Shown here: in pieces, positions 52,147 to 64,000 of the stretch
Layout: each line of letters opens with the position of its first letter
Numbering within the stretch: the stretch's first letter is position 1
From: UBA6772 sp965183875
GTDB lineage: Bacteria > Bacteroidota > Bacteroidia > Flavobacteriales > UBA7430
Direction: 5' to 3'
Assembly (NCBI GenBank): GCA_965183875.1
Contig: CBCYMK010000013.1
Location: 1 to 64,000, forward strand
DNA: 64,000 nucleotides
Notes under the pieces: generated by a model
What the model saw: only the letters and a program-made list of their open reading frames with translations
What the model was told of the DNA's origin: nothing
The model's database searches: none
Translations under genes and position numbers: made by a program

Positions 52147-53303
52147 TAGAAAAAGTTGTTTTGTTCACAAACCATCTTTCTTAATAAAGGGCTAGGACGG
52201 TATCGATCTTCACAATAGTTATTGTAAAGGTTTTCAAGTTGACTCAAAACTGTATCTAATCCTTTTTCATCTGCCCAAGCCAATAATCCTTTAGGATAAT
52301 TCACCCCCTTGGTCATTGCTAAGTCTATGTCTTTAGCAGAAGCTATATTTAAGAATAAGGCATCAATCGCTTCATTGATTAGCATAGCTAAAATACGATC
52401 AACAATTTGTGTTCCTAAAGCTATATCGGTAGTAGGTTCTGGTTTTACGGCACCTTCGCTATAATCGTAAAATCCGTGTCCAGATTTTCTACCCAATCGC
52501 CCAGCTTCTAACAATCTTTTTTGTGAGAACGATGGTTTGTAACGAGGGTCATAGAAAAATTCTTTGAAAACAGTTTCGGTAACTACATAATTTACATCGT
52601 GCCCTATATAATCGGTCAATTCGAAAGGCCCCATACGGAAGCCTCCAATTTCTTTCATCGCCCAGTCGATTGTTGCAATATCTGCAACTCCCTCTTCTAG
52701 TATGCGAATAGCTTCTCCGTAGAAGGGCCGCGCCACACGATTTACAATGAAACCAGGCGTATCTTTTGCCATTACAGTAACCTTCTTCCAAGAGTCGATA
52801 ATTGCTCTTGCTTCGGTAGCTATAGCTTCAGAAGTTTGTATAGCAGGGATAATCTCTACCAAAGGCATCAATGGAGCAGGGTTAAAGAAATGTATTCCTA
52901 TAACACGTTCCGATTTTTTACAAGCTGCTGCTATAGAGGTAATAGAAAGTGAAGATGTATTACTTGCGATTATACAATCGTCAGAAACTAATTTTTCTAC
53001 CGAAGAGAAAACAGTTTTCTTAATATCAAGATTCTCGACAATAGCTTCGATGACGATTCCCGATTCAGAGATTGCTTCTAAATTGTCGGCATAAGAAATA
53101 CGCCCTTGAATAGTTGCTGCTTCTTCCGCTGTAAATTTTTCTTTTTCAACTAAACGAGCCATTACTTTGGCTAATTTAGTTTTTGATAAGTCTAAAGCCT
53201 CTGCTTTGGTGTCGAAAAGAACTACTGAATGTCCTGCTGTAGCAGCAACTTGAGCAATTCCGGAGCCCATAGCTCCACCACCTATAATTCCAACCTTTTT
53301 CAT
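52146..53303 (-). CDS. paaH: 3-hydroxyacyl-CoA dehydrogenase of the phenylacetate pathway
   Basis: The 385-residue protein has an N-terminal NAD Rossmann motif VGIIGGGAMGSGIAQVAATA, the catalytic stretch GIHFFNPAPLMPLVEIIPA, and AKDTPGFIVNRVARPFYGEA leading into a duplicated C-terminal domain. It has no crotonase part, unlike the fused FadB at 11 kb. With PaaG and PaaJ it would oxidise 3-hydroxyadipyl-CoA. It follows paaG with no gap and overlaps paaI. Confidence 0.88.
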   Translation of the reverse strand: MKKVGIIGGGAMGSGIAQVAATAGHSVVLFDTKAEALDLSKTKLAKVMARLVEKEKFTAEEAATIQGRISYADNLEAISESGIVIEAIVENLDIKKTVFSSVEKLVSDDCIIASNTSSLSITSIAAACKKSERVIGIHFFNPAPLMPLVEIIPAIQTSEAIATEARAIIDSWKKVTVMAKDTPGFIVNRVARPFYGEAIRILEEGVADIATIDWAMKEIGGFRMGPFELTDYIGHDVNYVVTETVFKEFFYDPRYKPSFSQKRLLEAGRLGRKSGHGFYDYSEGAVKPEPTTDIALGTQIVDRILAMLINEAIDALFLNIASAKDIDLAMTKGVNYPKGLLAWADEKGLDTVLSQLENLYNNYCEDRYRPSPLLRKMVCEQNNFF

Positions 53304-54080
53304 TTATTCACCTTTAAAGTTAGGTCTGCGCTTTTCTAAGAAAGCGGCAACACCTTCATTATAGTCGTATGTTTTTCCAGCAGCAGTCTGCAATTCATCT
53401 TCTAAAGCCAACTGGGCTGTTAAGTCGTTTGTCATCGATTTGTTCAAAGCTCTTTTTGTTAAGCCCAAACCGATCGTTGGAAGAGATGCTAATTTCTTGG
53501 CTACTTTTAAAGTTTCCTCCATCAAAGATTCATCTGCACAAACCTTGTAAATCATTCCCATCTTTTCTGCATCAGCTGCCATAATATTATCGGCTAGCAT
53601 CATTAATGCAGTCGCCTTTTGCATTCCTATAATACGAGGAAGGAAAAAGGTGCCCCCAGAATCAGGGATCAATCCAATCTTACTAAATGCTTGGATAAAT
53701 GCAACCGACTCTCCTGCAATTGTAATATCGCAAGCCAAAGCAATGTTTGCACCTGCTCCAGCAGCCACACCATTAACCGCACAAATGATCGGTTTTTCAA
53801 TAGTGCGGATGCGCTCTATAATAGGGTTGTAGTGTTCTCGAACAATGGCGCTTAATTCTGGCCCATTAGGATCGGTAATTTCTTGTAGATCTTGTCCTGC
53901 ACAAAAAGCCTTCCCTTCTCCAGTTAATAAGATTGCTCTTACATTGGTGTTGGTTTCGCAATCGTCGAGAATAGCTTGCATTTGCATAGCCATCTCTTTA
54001 TTAAAACTGTTAAAGACTTTTGGACGGTTAAGTTTGATGATACAAACTTGATCTTCTATATGGTGTTCTATACTTTTCAT
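53304..54080 (-). CDS. paaG: Enoyl-CoA hydratase/isomerase (ring-epoxyl-CoA isomerase type)
   Basis: The 258-residue crotonase has the oxyanion loops AILLTGEGKAFCAGQDLQEI and ICAVNGVAAGAGANIALACD, and the acidic residue region FSKIGLIPDSGGTFFLPRII, where aspartate replaces the second glutamate of ordinary hydratases, as in PaaG isomerases. It heads the leftward paa operon. The assignment as PaaG rests on this residue and on its neighbours paaH, paaI, paaJ and the divergent paaE. Confidence 0.85.
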   Translation of the reverse strand: MKSIEHHIEDQVCIIKLNRPKVFNSFNKEMAMQMQAILDDCETNTNVRAILLTGEGKAFCAGQDLQEITDPNGPELSAIVREHYNPIIERIRTIEKPIICAVNGVAAGAGANIALACDITIAGESVAFIQAFSKIGLIPDSGGTFFLPRIIGMQKATALMMLADNIMAADAEKMGMIYKVCADESLMEETLKVAKKLASLPTIGLGLTKRALNKSMTNDLTAQLALEDELQTAAGKTYDYNEGVAAFLEKRRPNFKGE

Positions 54081-54098
54081 GGTGGATTATTAAGAGTT

Positions 54099-54106
54099 CA
54101 AATCTA
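54099..54106 (-). promoter_or_regulatory. -7 element TAGATTTG of the paaGHIJ operon
   Basis: The minus strand has TAGATTTG 18 bp before the paaG start; about 20 bp upstream is TTAG in place of TTTG. The 147-bp divergent region to paaE has no second clear promoter. Confidence 0.45.
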
Positions 54107-54227
54107 CAATATTTCCATAGAAATGACTAAGCTTGATTCTTCTAAGGCGACTTCTTTTGGTAGAATCTCATTAACGAATGTGAAAAGTAATTATGAATTG
54201 TATATTTTTACGCCAAATTTGAGAATT

Positions 54228-55292
54228 ATGACTAATTTTTATAGCCTTACAGTAAAAGAGGTGAAGAGAGAAACAGCAGAGTCTGTATCTATATTATTTG
54301 ATGTTCCTGCAGACTTAGAGTCTAAGTTTGTGTTTATTCAAGGGCAGTACATCACCCTAAGAACAGTAATTGAAGGAGAAGATTTACGTCGCTCTTATTC
54401 TATATGTTCTTGTCCTTATGGTAAAGAATTGCGCGTTGCGGTAAAACAAATTCCTAACGGGAAATTTTCTACCTATGCCAATACAACATTAAAAGTAGGT
54501 GATAAGATTGATGTGATGCCTCCTTTAGGTAGTTTTTATACCGAGATAAACGAGGGGAATAAAAAGAACTATGCAGCTTTTGCTTCGGGTTCTGGGATTA
54601 CACCTATCATGTCTATTATTCGTGCTACTCTAAAAGCTGAACCAAAGAGTACCTTTAACTTGTTCTATGGAAATAGAACCAAGGAGACGATTCTTTTTAA
54701 TAGCGACTTAGAAGAGCTTCAGTCTGATTATCCTAACAGACTTCATGTGTATCATGTATTAAGTAGAGATTCTGATGTTGAGCATAAGTTTAGGGGAAGG
54801 CTTTCTGCAGAGAAATGTAAAGAGTATCACAATGATTTAGTTGACCTAACTAGGTTAGATGAAGTGTTCCTTTGTGGTCCTGAAGAGATGATTTTTGAGA
54901 TTAAGGATACACTAGTAGAGATTGGTGTGGCGGAAGCAAATATCCATTTTGAATTATTTACTGCTGCTAAGCCTAAAGTTGAAGAGGCCACTTCTACATC
55001 TGATGGGGTAAATTCTCAGGTAGAAGTTATTGTTGATGGAGAATCTTATCATTTTGAATTGGCAGAGAATGGAGATACTATATTAGATGCTGCAATGGCT
55101 ATAGATGCCGATGTTCCTTTTGCTTGTAAAGGTGGGGTTTGTTGTGCTTGTAAAGCTAAGGTGATGGAAGGTTCTGTTAAAATGGACGTAAATTACGCTT
55201 TAGATGAAGAAGAGGTCGAGGAAGGTTTTGTGTTAACCTGTCAATCGCATCCTACTTCAGCGAAAGTAATTATAGATTTCGACGAAATTTAA
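54228..55292 (+). CDS. paaE: Phenylacetyl-CoA epoxidase reductase subunit PaaE
   Basis: ATG at 54228 (MTNFYSLTVKEVKRETAESV) gives 354 residues; earlier starts lie inside the paaG region. The FAD domain has R-R-S-Y-S-I-C-S, the NAD(P) domain FASGSGITPIMSIIRATL and DEVFLCGPEEM, and the last 90 residues are a plant-type [2Fe-2S] ferredoxin with C-x4-C-x2-C (FACKGGVCCACKAKV) and a distal cysteine in LTCQSHP. It passes electrons from NADPH to the PaaABC oxygenase. The oxygenase genes would be expected next but are absent; an SDR gene follows with a TAATG overlap. Confidence 0.92.
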   Translation: MTNFYSLTVKEVKRETAESVSILFDVPADLESKFVFIQGQYITLRTVIEGEDLRRSYSICSCPYGKELRVAVKQIPNGKFSTYANTTLKVGDKIDVMPPLGSFYTEINEGNKKNYAAFASGSGITPIMSIIRATLKAEPKSTFNLFYGNRTKETILFNSDLEELQSDYPNRLHVYHVLSRDSDVEHKFRGRLSAEKCKEYHNDLVDLTRLDEVFLCGPEEMIFEIKDTLVEIGVAEANIHFELFTAAKPKVEEATSTSDGVNSQVEVIVDGESYHFELAENGDTILDAAMAIDADVPFACKGGVCCACKAKVMEGSVKMDVNYALDEEEVEEGFVLTCQSHPTSAKVIIDFDEI

Positions 55293-55999
55293 TGGCTAAG
55301 CAAGTTATTGTAACAGGAGCGAGTAGAGGTATAGGTTTCGAATTGGTGAAGCAATATGCTGCTGCTGGTCACGAGATATTGGCAATTTCACGAAATGAGG
55401 GTAAATTACAACACTTAAAAAAAGAGTGTTTAAATTTAAACCCTCAGGCAATTGTGCATACTATTTCTTTCGATTTAGCTGAGGGTAATTTAGAATCTCA
55501 ATTATTACCCTATATAACTAAGTCATTTAAACAGGTAGATATACTTATTAATAATGCTGGTGCTCTCGTTGCTAAACCATTTACTGAGATCAGCGCTGAG
55601 GAGCTTCATCGTGTATATAGTGTTAACGTTCTGTCTGTTTTTAAACTAACTCAATTGTTAGTGCCATTATTTCCTTCAAATGCTCATATTGTTAATATAA
55701 GTAGTGTTGGAGGAATTCAAGGTTCAGTTAAGTTTGCAGGCCTTACTGCATACAGTTCTTCTAAGGCTGCACTCCTGAGCTTAACCGAGTGTTTAGCAGA
55801 AGAATATAAAGAAACTAACTGGGCTTTTAATTGCTTAGCTTTAGGTGCAGTGCAAACAGAGATGTTAGAAGAGGCTTTCCCAGGATATGAAGCACCTACA
55901 TCTGCACTAGAAATGGCTACTTATATATATGACTTCTCACTAACAGGTACTAAATTCTATAAAGGTAAGGTGCTCAATGTGTCTAAAAGCACACCTTAA
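55292..55999 (+). CDS. Short-chain dehydrogenase/reductase (SDR)
   Basis: The 235-residue SDR has the cofactor motif VTGASRGIGFELVKQYAAAG, the N-N-A-G motif (ILINNAGALVAKPF), the catalytic serine in VNISSVGGIQG and the Y-x-x-x-K in LTAYSSSKAALLSLTECLAE. It is translationally coupled to paaE. In flavobacterial paa loci an SDR often sits next to paaE, but its substrate is not known; general carbonyl reduction is all that can be said. A terminator follows. Confidence 0.88.
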   Translation: MAKQVIVTGASRGIGFELVKQYAAAGHEILAISRNEGKLQHLKKECLNLNPQAIVHTISFDLAEGNLESQLLPYITKSFKQVDILINNAGALVAKPFTEISAEELHRVYSVNVLSVFKLTQLLVPLFPSNAHIVNISSVGGIQGSVKFAGLTAYSSSKAALLSLTECLAEEYKETNWAFNCLALGAVQTEMLEEAFPGYEAPTSALEMATYIYDFSLTGTKFYKGKVLNVSKSTP

Positions 56000-56020
56000 T
56001 GTGCTTATTACAGTCTTAAG

Positions 56021-56046
56021 AGAGCCGTTTTTACGGCTCTTTTTTA
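56021..56046 (+). terminator. Terminator of the paaE-SDR unit
   Basis: AGAGCCGT-TTTT-ACGGCTCT followed by T residues. A weaker hairpin AAGCACA/TGTGCTT spans the SDR stop codon just before it. Confidence 0.9.
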
Positions 56047-56125
56047 TTTGTCACTTTTATTTTAATTCCCTTTCCTTTGGTTTACAGTAGGTTCTGATAT
56101 TTATAGAAAATAAACCAATAATAGG

Positions 56126-56361
56126 TTTGTATAAATAGAAAAAGAAACTACATTTGCCACCGCTAAAAACCAATAGCGCCGTTCATTGATTTAGTCTAGA
56201 AAAAACTGAAAAATAAATACTCTTAGAGTTTGCGTTTTTCGAAAAGGATTGTATTTTTGCCATCCGTTTCACCGAAATTTATTTCAGTGTTAGCGAGTCA
56301 GAAAAATAATTTAAAGTTTTTTCAGAAAGACTTGCAAGGAATCAAAAAGGTTGTACATTTG
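56126..56361 (+). promoter_or_regulatory. Three tandem rRNA operon promoters
   Basis: P1: TTTG 56126-56129 and TACATTTG 56149-56156. P2: TTTG 56229-56232 and TATTTTTG 56252-56259. P3: CTTG 56331-56334 and TACATTTG 56354-56361. All three spacers are exactly 19 bp. The initially transcribed sequences of P1 and P3 are alike (GCCACCGCTAAAA, GCAGCCGCTAAAA). The remaining leader to 56502 includes TTCTTTGAAAGATATAT, a form common before flavobacterial rrn operons. No gene lies between 56000 and 56502. Confidence 0.75.
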
Positions 56362-56502
56362 CAGCCGCTAAAACAGTAAGTGATTAGTGTTTTAGCAACC
56401 AACGAGATTAGTTCTTTGAAAGATATATATTGGAAGAGAGATGGTAAGAACAAACAACTTACCCCGTTAAAGTGAGAGTCAGAGAAACAGATTAAACTTT
56501 TT

Positions 56503-58020
<1,518 letters not shown>

Positions 58021-58077
58021 TTAGAGTGACTTCTTACTTGGTGTAAGACTGTTATTCTTATCTCTCTCTTCAAATAT

Positions 58078-58154
58078 AGTCTCGTAGCTCAGTTGGTTAG
58101 AGCACTACACTGATAATGTAGGGGTCCGCGGTTCAAATCCGCGCGAGACTACCA
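58078..58154 (+). tRNA. tRNA-Ile (anticodon GAT)
   Basis: Acceptor AGTCTCG/CGAGACT, anticodon stem CTACA/TGTAG around CTGATAA, and T-arm CGCGGTTCAAATCCGCG; CCA is encoded. It is in the 16S-23S spacer. Confidence 0.97.
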
Positions 58155-58168
58155 TATTATATAATTAT

Positions 58169-58245
58169 GGGGGATTAGCTCAGCTGGCTAGAGCACCTGC
58201 TTTGCAAGCAGGGGGTCATCGGTTCGACTCCGATATTCTCCACCA
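58169..58245 (+). tRNA. tRNA-Ala (anticodon TGC)
   Basis: Acceptor GGGGGAT/ATTCTCC with two G-U pairs, anticodon stem CCTGC/GCAGG around TTTGCAA, T-arm ATCGGTTCGACTCCGAT; CCA is encoded. It lies 14 bp after tRNA-Ile. Confidence 0.97.
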
Positions 58246-58371
58246 TAATGGTCATACTGAAAGCTTTCGAGCTTGTCTCAATTTATTGAGACCTTTATAG
58301 ACCCACCCTCGTTGAGGGCACGTTCATTAACATATTGAGAGAGGATACACGATAGTAGAAAAAATTTCGAG

Positions 58372-61256
<2,885 letters not shown>

Positions 61257-61330
61257 TAAATTTTTTCAACTATTGTGTATTTTCCTTCTCTTAATATGAG
61301 ACATTAGTGCTTAATAGCACATACGATTTA

Positions 61331-61437
<107 letters not shown>

Positions 61438-61440
61438 TTT

Positions 61441-61474
61441 AAACCCTTGTTAGTTTTCTAACAAGGGTTTTTTT
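61441..61474 (+). terminator. Terminator of the rRNA operon
   Basis: A perfect 13-bp stem (AAACCCTTGTTAG with CTAACAAGGGTTT), TTTT loop and T run, 3 bp after 5S. Confidence 0.93.
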
Positions 61475-61620
61475 GGCTTTGTACTTTTTTTATCCTTTTC
61501 TAAGACATTTGCATTTTATTCTATTTAATCACTCATATACCCCCCTTTTAGGTACAATATTTGAGTAGCTAGTTCAGTCAAGAATTGTATCTTGTCCTCT
61601 TAAATTCAACTGCTCACATT

Positions 61621-64000
61621 ATGAAGAAGTTTTTACACTCTTTTTGGGTACTTTCCTGTATCCTATGTATAGTTTTTTATACACCACAACAAGCGCATTC
61701 TAATGCATCTGGTGCTCCCAGTGGAAAATCTGGTTCTCCTGGTGACAATGGAAGTACTTGTAACAGTTGTCACAGTGGAGGTAGTCAATCTAACTCAGAT
61801 TACTTTGAGATTATTTCAGTTGGTTTCCCCAATGAGTATATTGAAGGTGAAACTTATTCTTTTATGGTAGATATGTTTACCGAAGATGAGTCTAGCTTGT
61901 ATGGATTTCAGTTAAAAGCTGAGGATGATTTTGGTAACTCAGTAGGAGAACTTATTATTACAAATCCTACCAATACTCAAACTGTGGGAGGCGGGAATTA
62001 TATTACTCATACCAGCACGGGTACTATCGGAGATGTGGGTGCTTTTTGGGGTTTCGATTGGCAAGCTCCAAATGCTTTTGAAGGCAATGTTACTTTCTAT
62101 GCTGCTGGAATTATTGCGAACGCTAATGGCCAAAACTCAGGAGACATTCTGATGTCTACCAACTTACCGATTGAAATTAGTTCTACTACGATAGATGTTC
62201 TAGGTTGTACCGATCCTTTAGCTATTAATTATAACCCTGAAGCAACTCATGATGATGCATCATGTGTGTATGATCCTTGTTTAGGTTTTGATTTAGATAT
62301 TGATATAACAAACCTCAGCTCTAGTGCTAATTCCGATGGCTCGGCTACTATAAATACTATCTTAGGAACCGCTCCTTTTACTTATAGTTGGTTTTCTACC
62401 AATGCAGGAGAGCTTACTTTTACTACCTCAACGGCTTCTGATTTATCAGAAGGAACCTATACTGTATTTGTTACCGATGCTGCAGATTGTACGCAAGCAC
62501 ATGACTTCGAGATTCAAGTAACACCAGATGTATTTATTACTTCTACCGGAGCAATGACTGACATTGAAACATGTAACGGTGTACTATATGATACAGGTGG
62601 TCCTGATGGTTGGTACCAAACAGGAGAAAATACATTAATCCGTATATGCCCATCAGAAGAAGGAACCTCGGCCCAAATTACTTTTTCTCAATTTCATATT
62701 ATGAATAATTGGGGTGGGGCAGTATTTACTATTTACGATGGAATGGGTAACTCAGGAGATATATTAGCTACTCTAGACGATATTGAATTAAATACACCAA
62801 TTACAGCTAGCGAGTCTAATTCTTCAGGTTGTTTAACAATTCAATTTACTGCAGGTTGGTTTGCTGGCGAAGGTTGGGAAGCTAATTTATCTTGCTTTGA
62901 ATATATTATTTACGGTTGTATGGATGATACAGCATACAATTATGACTCAACAGCTGAACAGGATGATGAATCTTGTTATTATGCTCCAGGCTGTACAGAT
63001 GCCACTTTCGTAGAATACCATTCTCAGGGTTATTTGGCCGATTTTGATGACGGCTCGTGTACCATTCCTTTTGTAGACGATTGTACCAACCCAACTGCTA
63101 TAAACTATAATCCTGAAGCTACCTTAAATTTAGAAATTGACCCATGTGTTTATAATTTGGCTGATTGGTCTTGTGGTATGCACTATAAAGATGAACGTGA
63201 TGGCCAGTCTTATGCAACTGTGAAAATTGGTGATTACTGTTGGATGAGCGAAAATTTAAATTATACCTTTTCTACTACGAACACTGTGCCAATAGAAAAT
63301 GGTGTAGCAAGCCAATTTGATGATGGCTTTATATATACTGGAATTGGTGGATACAGTCCAGATATCAATGGAAAGTACTATACTTGGGGTTCTGCAGTAG
63401 ACGCTGTGCCGTATGCTTGGCACCTACCGAGTGTTCAAGAATTTGAATCCCTCTTTATTGACTTCACTGCACTAGACTTGCCTATGAACGAAGCATCCGG
63501 ATTAAATACCCAGTTTTCTGGTTGTGTTACTGAGGATGATGAATACTTACAATTTCAAAATATTGGTAACTCCACCTGGTTTTGGTCTACCAACGAACTT
63601 GATGAAGAGCTTGCTTCAGGTTTAGTTCTTAATCACTTAAGTGCTGTGCCTACTTTTGAACCTATTCCTAGAACTTATGGTCTTAATATTCGTGCTGTAT
63701 TTGGTTTTCCTGAAGGAACGGTATTGGGTTGTACTGATGAAGATTATATAGAATATAACGATGAAGCTACAACTGATGATGGCTCTTGTGAAATTATTGC
63801 TATAGAAGGTTGTACAGATGAAACAGCATTAAATTTTAGTGAAATAGCTACCGTAGATGATGATTCATGTATTCCTTATATTGAAGGTTGTACAGATGAT
63901 GAATACTTAGAGTATGATGATGAAGCAACTGTAGAAGACGGAACTTGTGAGGTAATTGCAGTTTTAGGTTGTATTGATGAAACAGCTCAGAATTTCGATG
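61621..64000 (+). CDS. Large multidomain secreted protein (CxxCH N-domain, SprB-like repeat, CUB-like and Fibrobacter-type domains), 3' end outside window
   Basis: An open frame starts at ATG 61621 and runs to the window edge (793 codons). After a signal peptide (SFWVLSCILCIVFYTPQQA), residues 40-55 have STCNSCHSGG, a heme-c-type C-x-x-C-H (Cys47, Cys50, His51) within a reelin/DOMON-like domain seen in many Bacteroidota surface proteins. Then come a G-C-T-D repeat near residue 195, a SprB-like repeat (GTAPFTYSWFSTNAG, DLSEGTYTVFVTDAADC), a CUB-like domain about 315-428, more G-C-T-D-x-x-A-x-N-Y...D-D-G-S-C units, a Fibrobacter succinogenes major paralogous domain about 517-697 (VKIGDYCWMSENLNY), and further G-C-T-D units of about 30 residues. 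A T9SS sorting domain is expected beyond the window. No close gene partner is visible. Confidence 0.88.
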   Translation, partial: MKKFLHSFWVLSCILCIVFYTPQQAHSNASGAPSGKSGSPGDNGSTCNSCHSGGSQSNSDYFEIISVGFPNEYIEGETYSFMVDMFTEDESSLYGFQLKAEDDFGNSVGELIITNPTNTQTVGGGNYITHTSTGTIGDVGAFWGFDWQAPNAFEGNVTFYAAGIIANANGQNSGDILMSTNLPIEISSTTIDVLGCTDPLAINYNPEATHDDASCVYDPCLGFDLDIDITNLSSSANSDGSATINTILGTAPFTYSWFSTNAGELTFTTSTASDLSEGTYTVFVTDAADCTQAHDFEIQVTPDVFITSTGAMTDIETCNGVLYDTGGPDGWYQTGENTLIRICPSEEGTSAQITFSQFHIMNNWGGAVFTIYDGMGNSGDILATLDDIELNTPITASESNSSGCLTIQFTAGWFAGEGWEANLSCFEYIIYGCMDDTAYNYDSTAEQDDESCYYAPGCTDATFVEYHSQGYLADFDDGSCTIPFVDDCTNPTAINYNPEATLNLEIDPCVYNLADWSCGMHYKDERDGQSYATVKIGDYCWMSENLNYTFSTTNTVPIENGVASQFDDGFIYTGIGGYSPDINGKYYTWGSAVDAVPYAWHLPSVQEFESLFIDFTALDLPMNEASGLNTQFSGCVTEDDEYLQFQNIGNSTWFWSTNELDEELASGLVLNHLSAVPTFEPIPRTYGLNIRAVFGFPEGTVLGCTDEDYIEYNDEATTDDGSCEIIAIEGCTDETALNFSEIATVDDDSCIPYIEGCTDDEYLEYDDEATVEDGTCEVIAVLGCIDETAQNFD

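Overview
The window looks like chromosomal DNA of a free-living, probably marine member of the Bacteroidota, most likely order Flavobacteriales. The evidence is: SprA, the translocon subunit of the type IX secretion system (T9SS); many surface proteins ending in T9SS sorting domains (type A, and type B of the gliding-associated kind); the Bacteroidota promoter form TTTG-N18/19-TAnnTTTG ahead of several transcription units; a general lack of Shine-Dalgarno sequences; low GC; and a 16S rRNA ending GGAACACCTCCTTT.

Layout. 1-4.5 kb: end of an alkaline-phosphatase-type hydrolase, then a leftward unit of M16 peptidase, O-methyltransferase and a PKD/gliding-type surface protein. 4.7-7.7 kb: a zinc metalloprotease and an SRPBCC protein. 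7.8-15.6 kb: leftward fatty-acid beta-oxidation (marR-fadB-fadA-fadE, then an acyl-CoA ligase in its own unit), with an operator-like palindrome on the marR promoter. 15.8-29.5 kb: secreted alpha/beta hydrolase, then recG and a maeB-ruvA-sprA block. 29.6-41.6 kb: two T9SS cargo proteins, pheT, a frameshifted clpX, folK, a deoxynucleoside kinase, an OmpA/TSP3 protein, a SpoU methyltransferase and mutS.

41.7-44.6 kb is the accessory island and the most unusual part. It begins with tRNA-Gly and tRNA-Leu(UAA). The last 13 nt of tRNA-Leu plus its terminator recur as a 56-bp direct repeat 2,617 bp downstream. Between the two repeats lie tRNA-Leu fragments whose T-loop (and in one copy the D-loop) is replaced by a CCCGAT...ATCGGG palindrome, a small GIY-YIG nuclease gene sitting between two such fragments, a 164-bp relic of the neighbouring giant surface gene, and a leftward two-gene unit: a lipoprotein with a glycine-zipper tail followed 4 bp later by a small two-helix membrane protein, which is bacteriocin/immunity-like in layout. 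No integrase is present. 44.7-50.4 kb is a giant GLUG-module T9SS protein, split by a frameshift exactly in an 8-G tract, followed with a TAATG overlap by a 60-residue protein with a twin-arginine signal.

50.5-56 kb holds part of the phenylacetate pathway (paaG-paaH-paaI-paaJ leftward, paaE and an SDR rightward; the epoxidase genes paaABCD are not in the window). 56.1-61.5 kb is a complete rRNA operon (three tandem promoters, 16S, tRNA-Ile, tRNA-Ala, 23S, 5S, terminator). The window ends inside a large multidomain secreted protein.

Both frameshifts (clpX and the giant gene) change the length of a G run by one base, so base-calling error must be excluded before either is read as biology.
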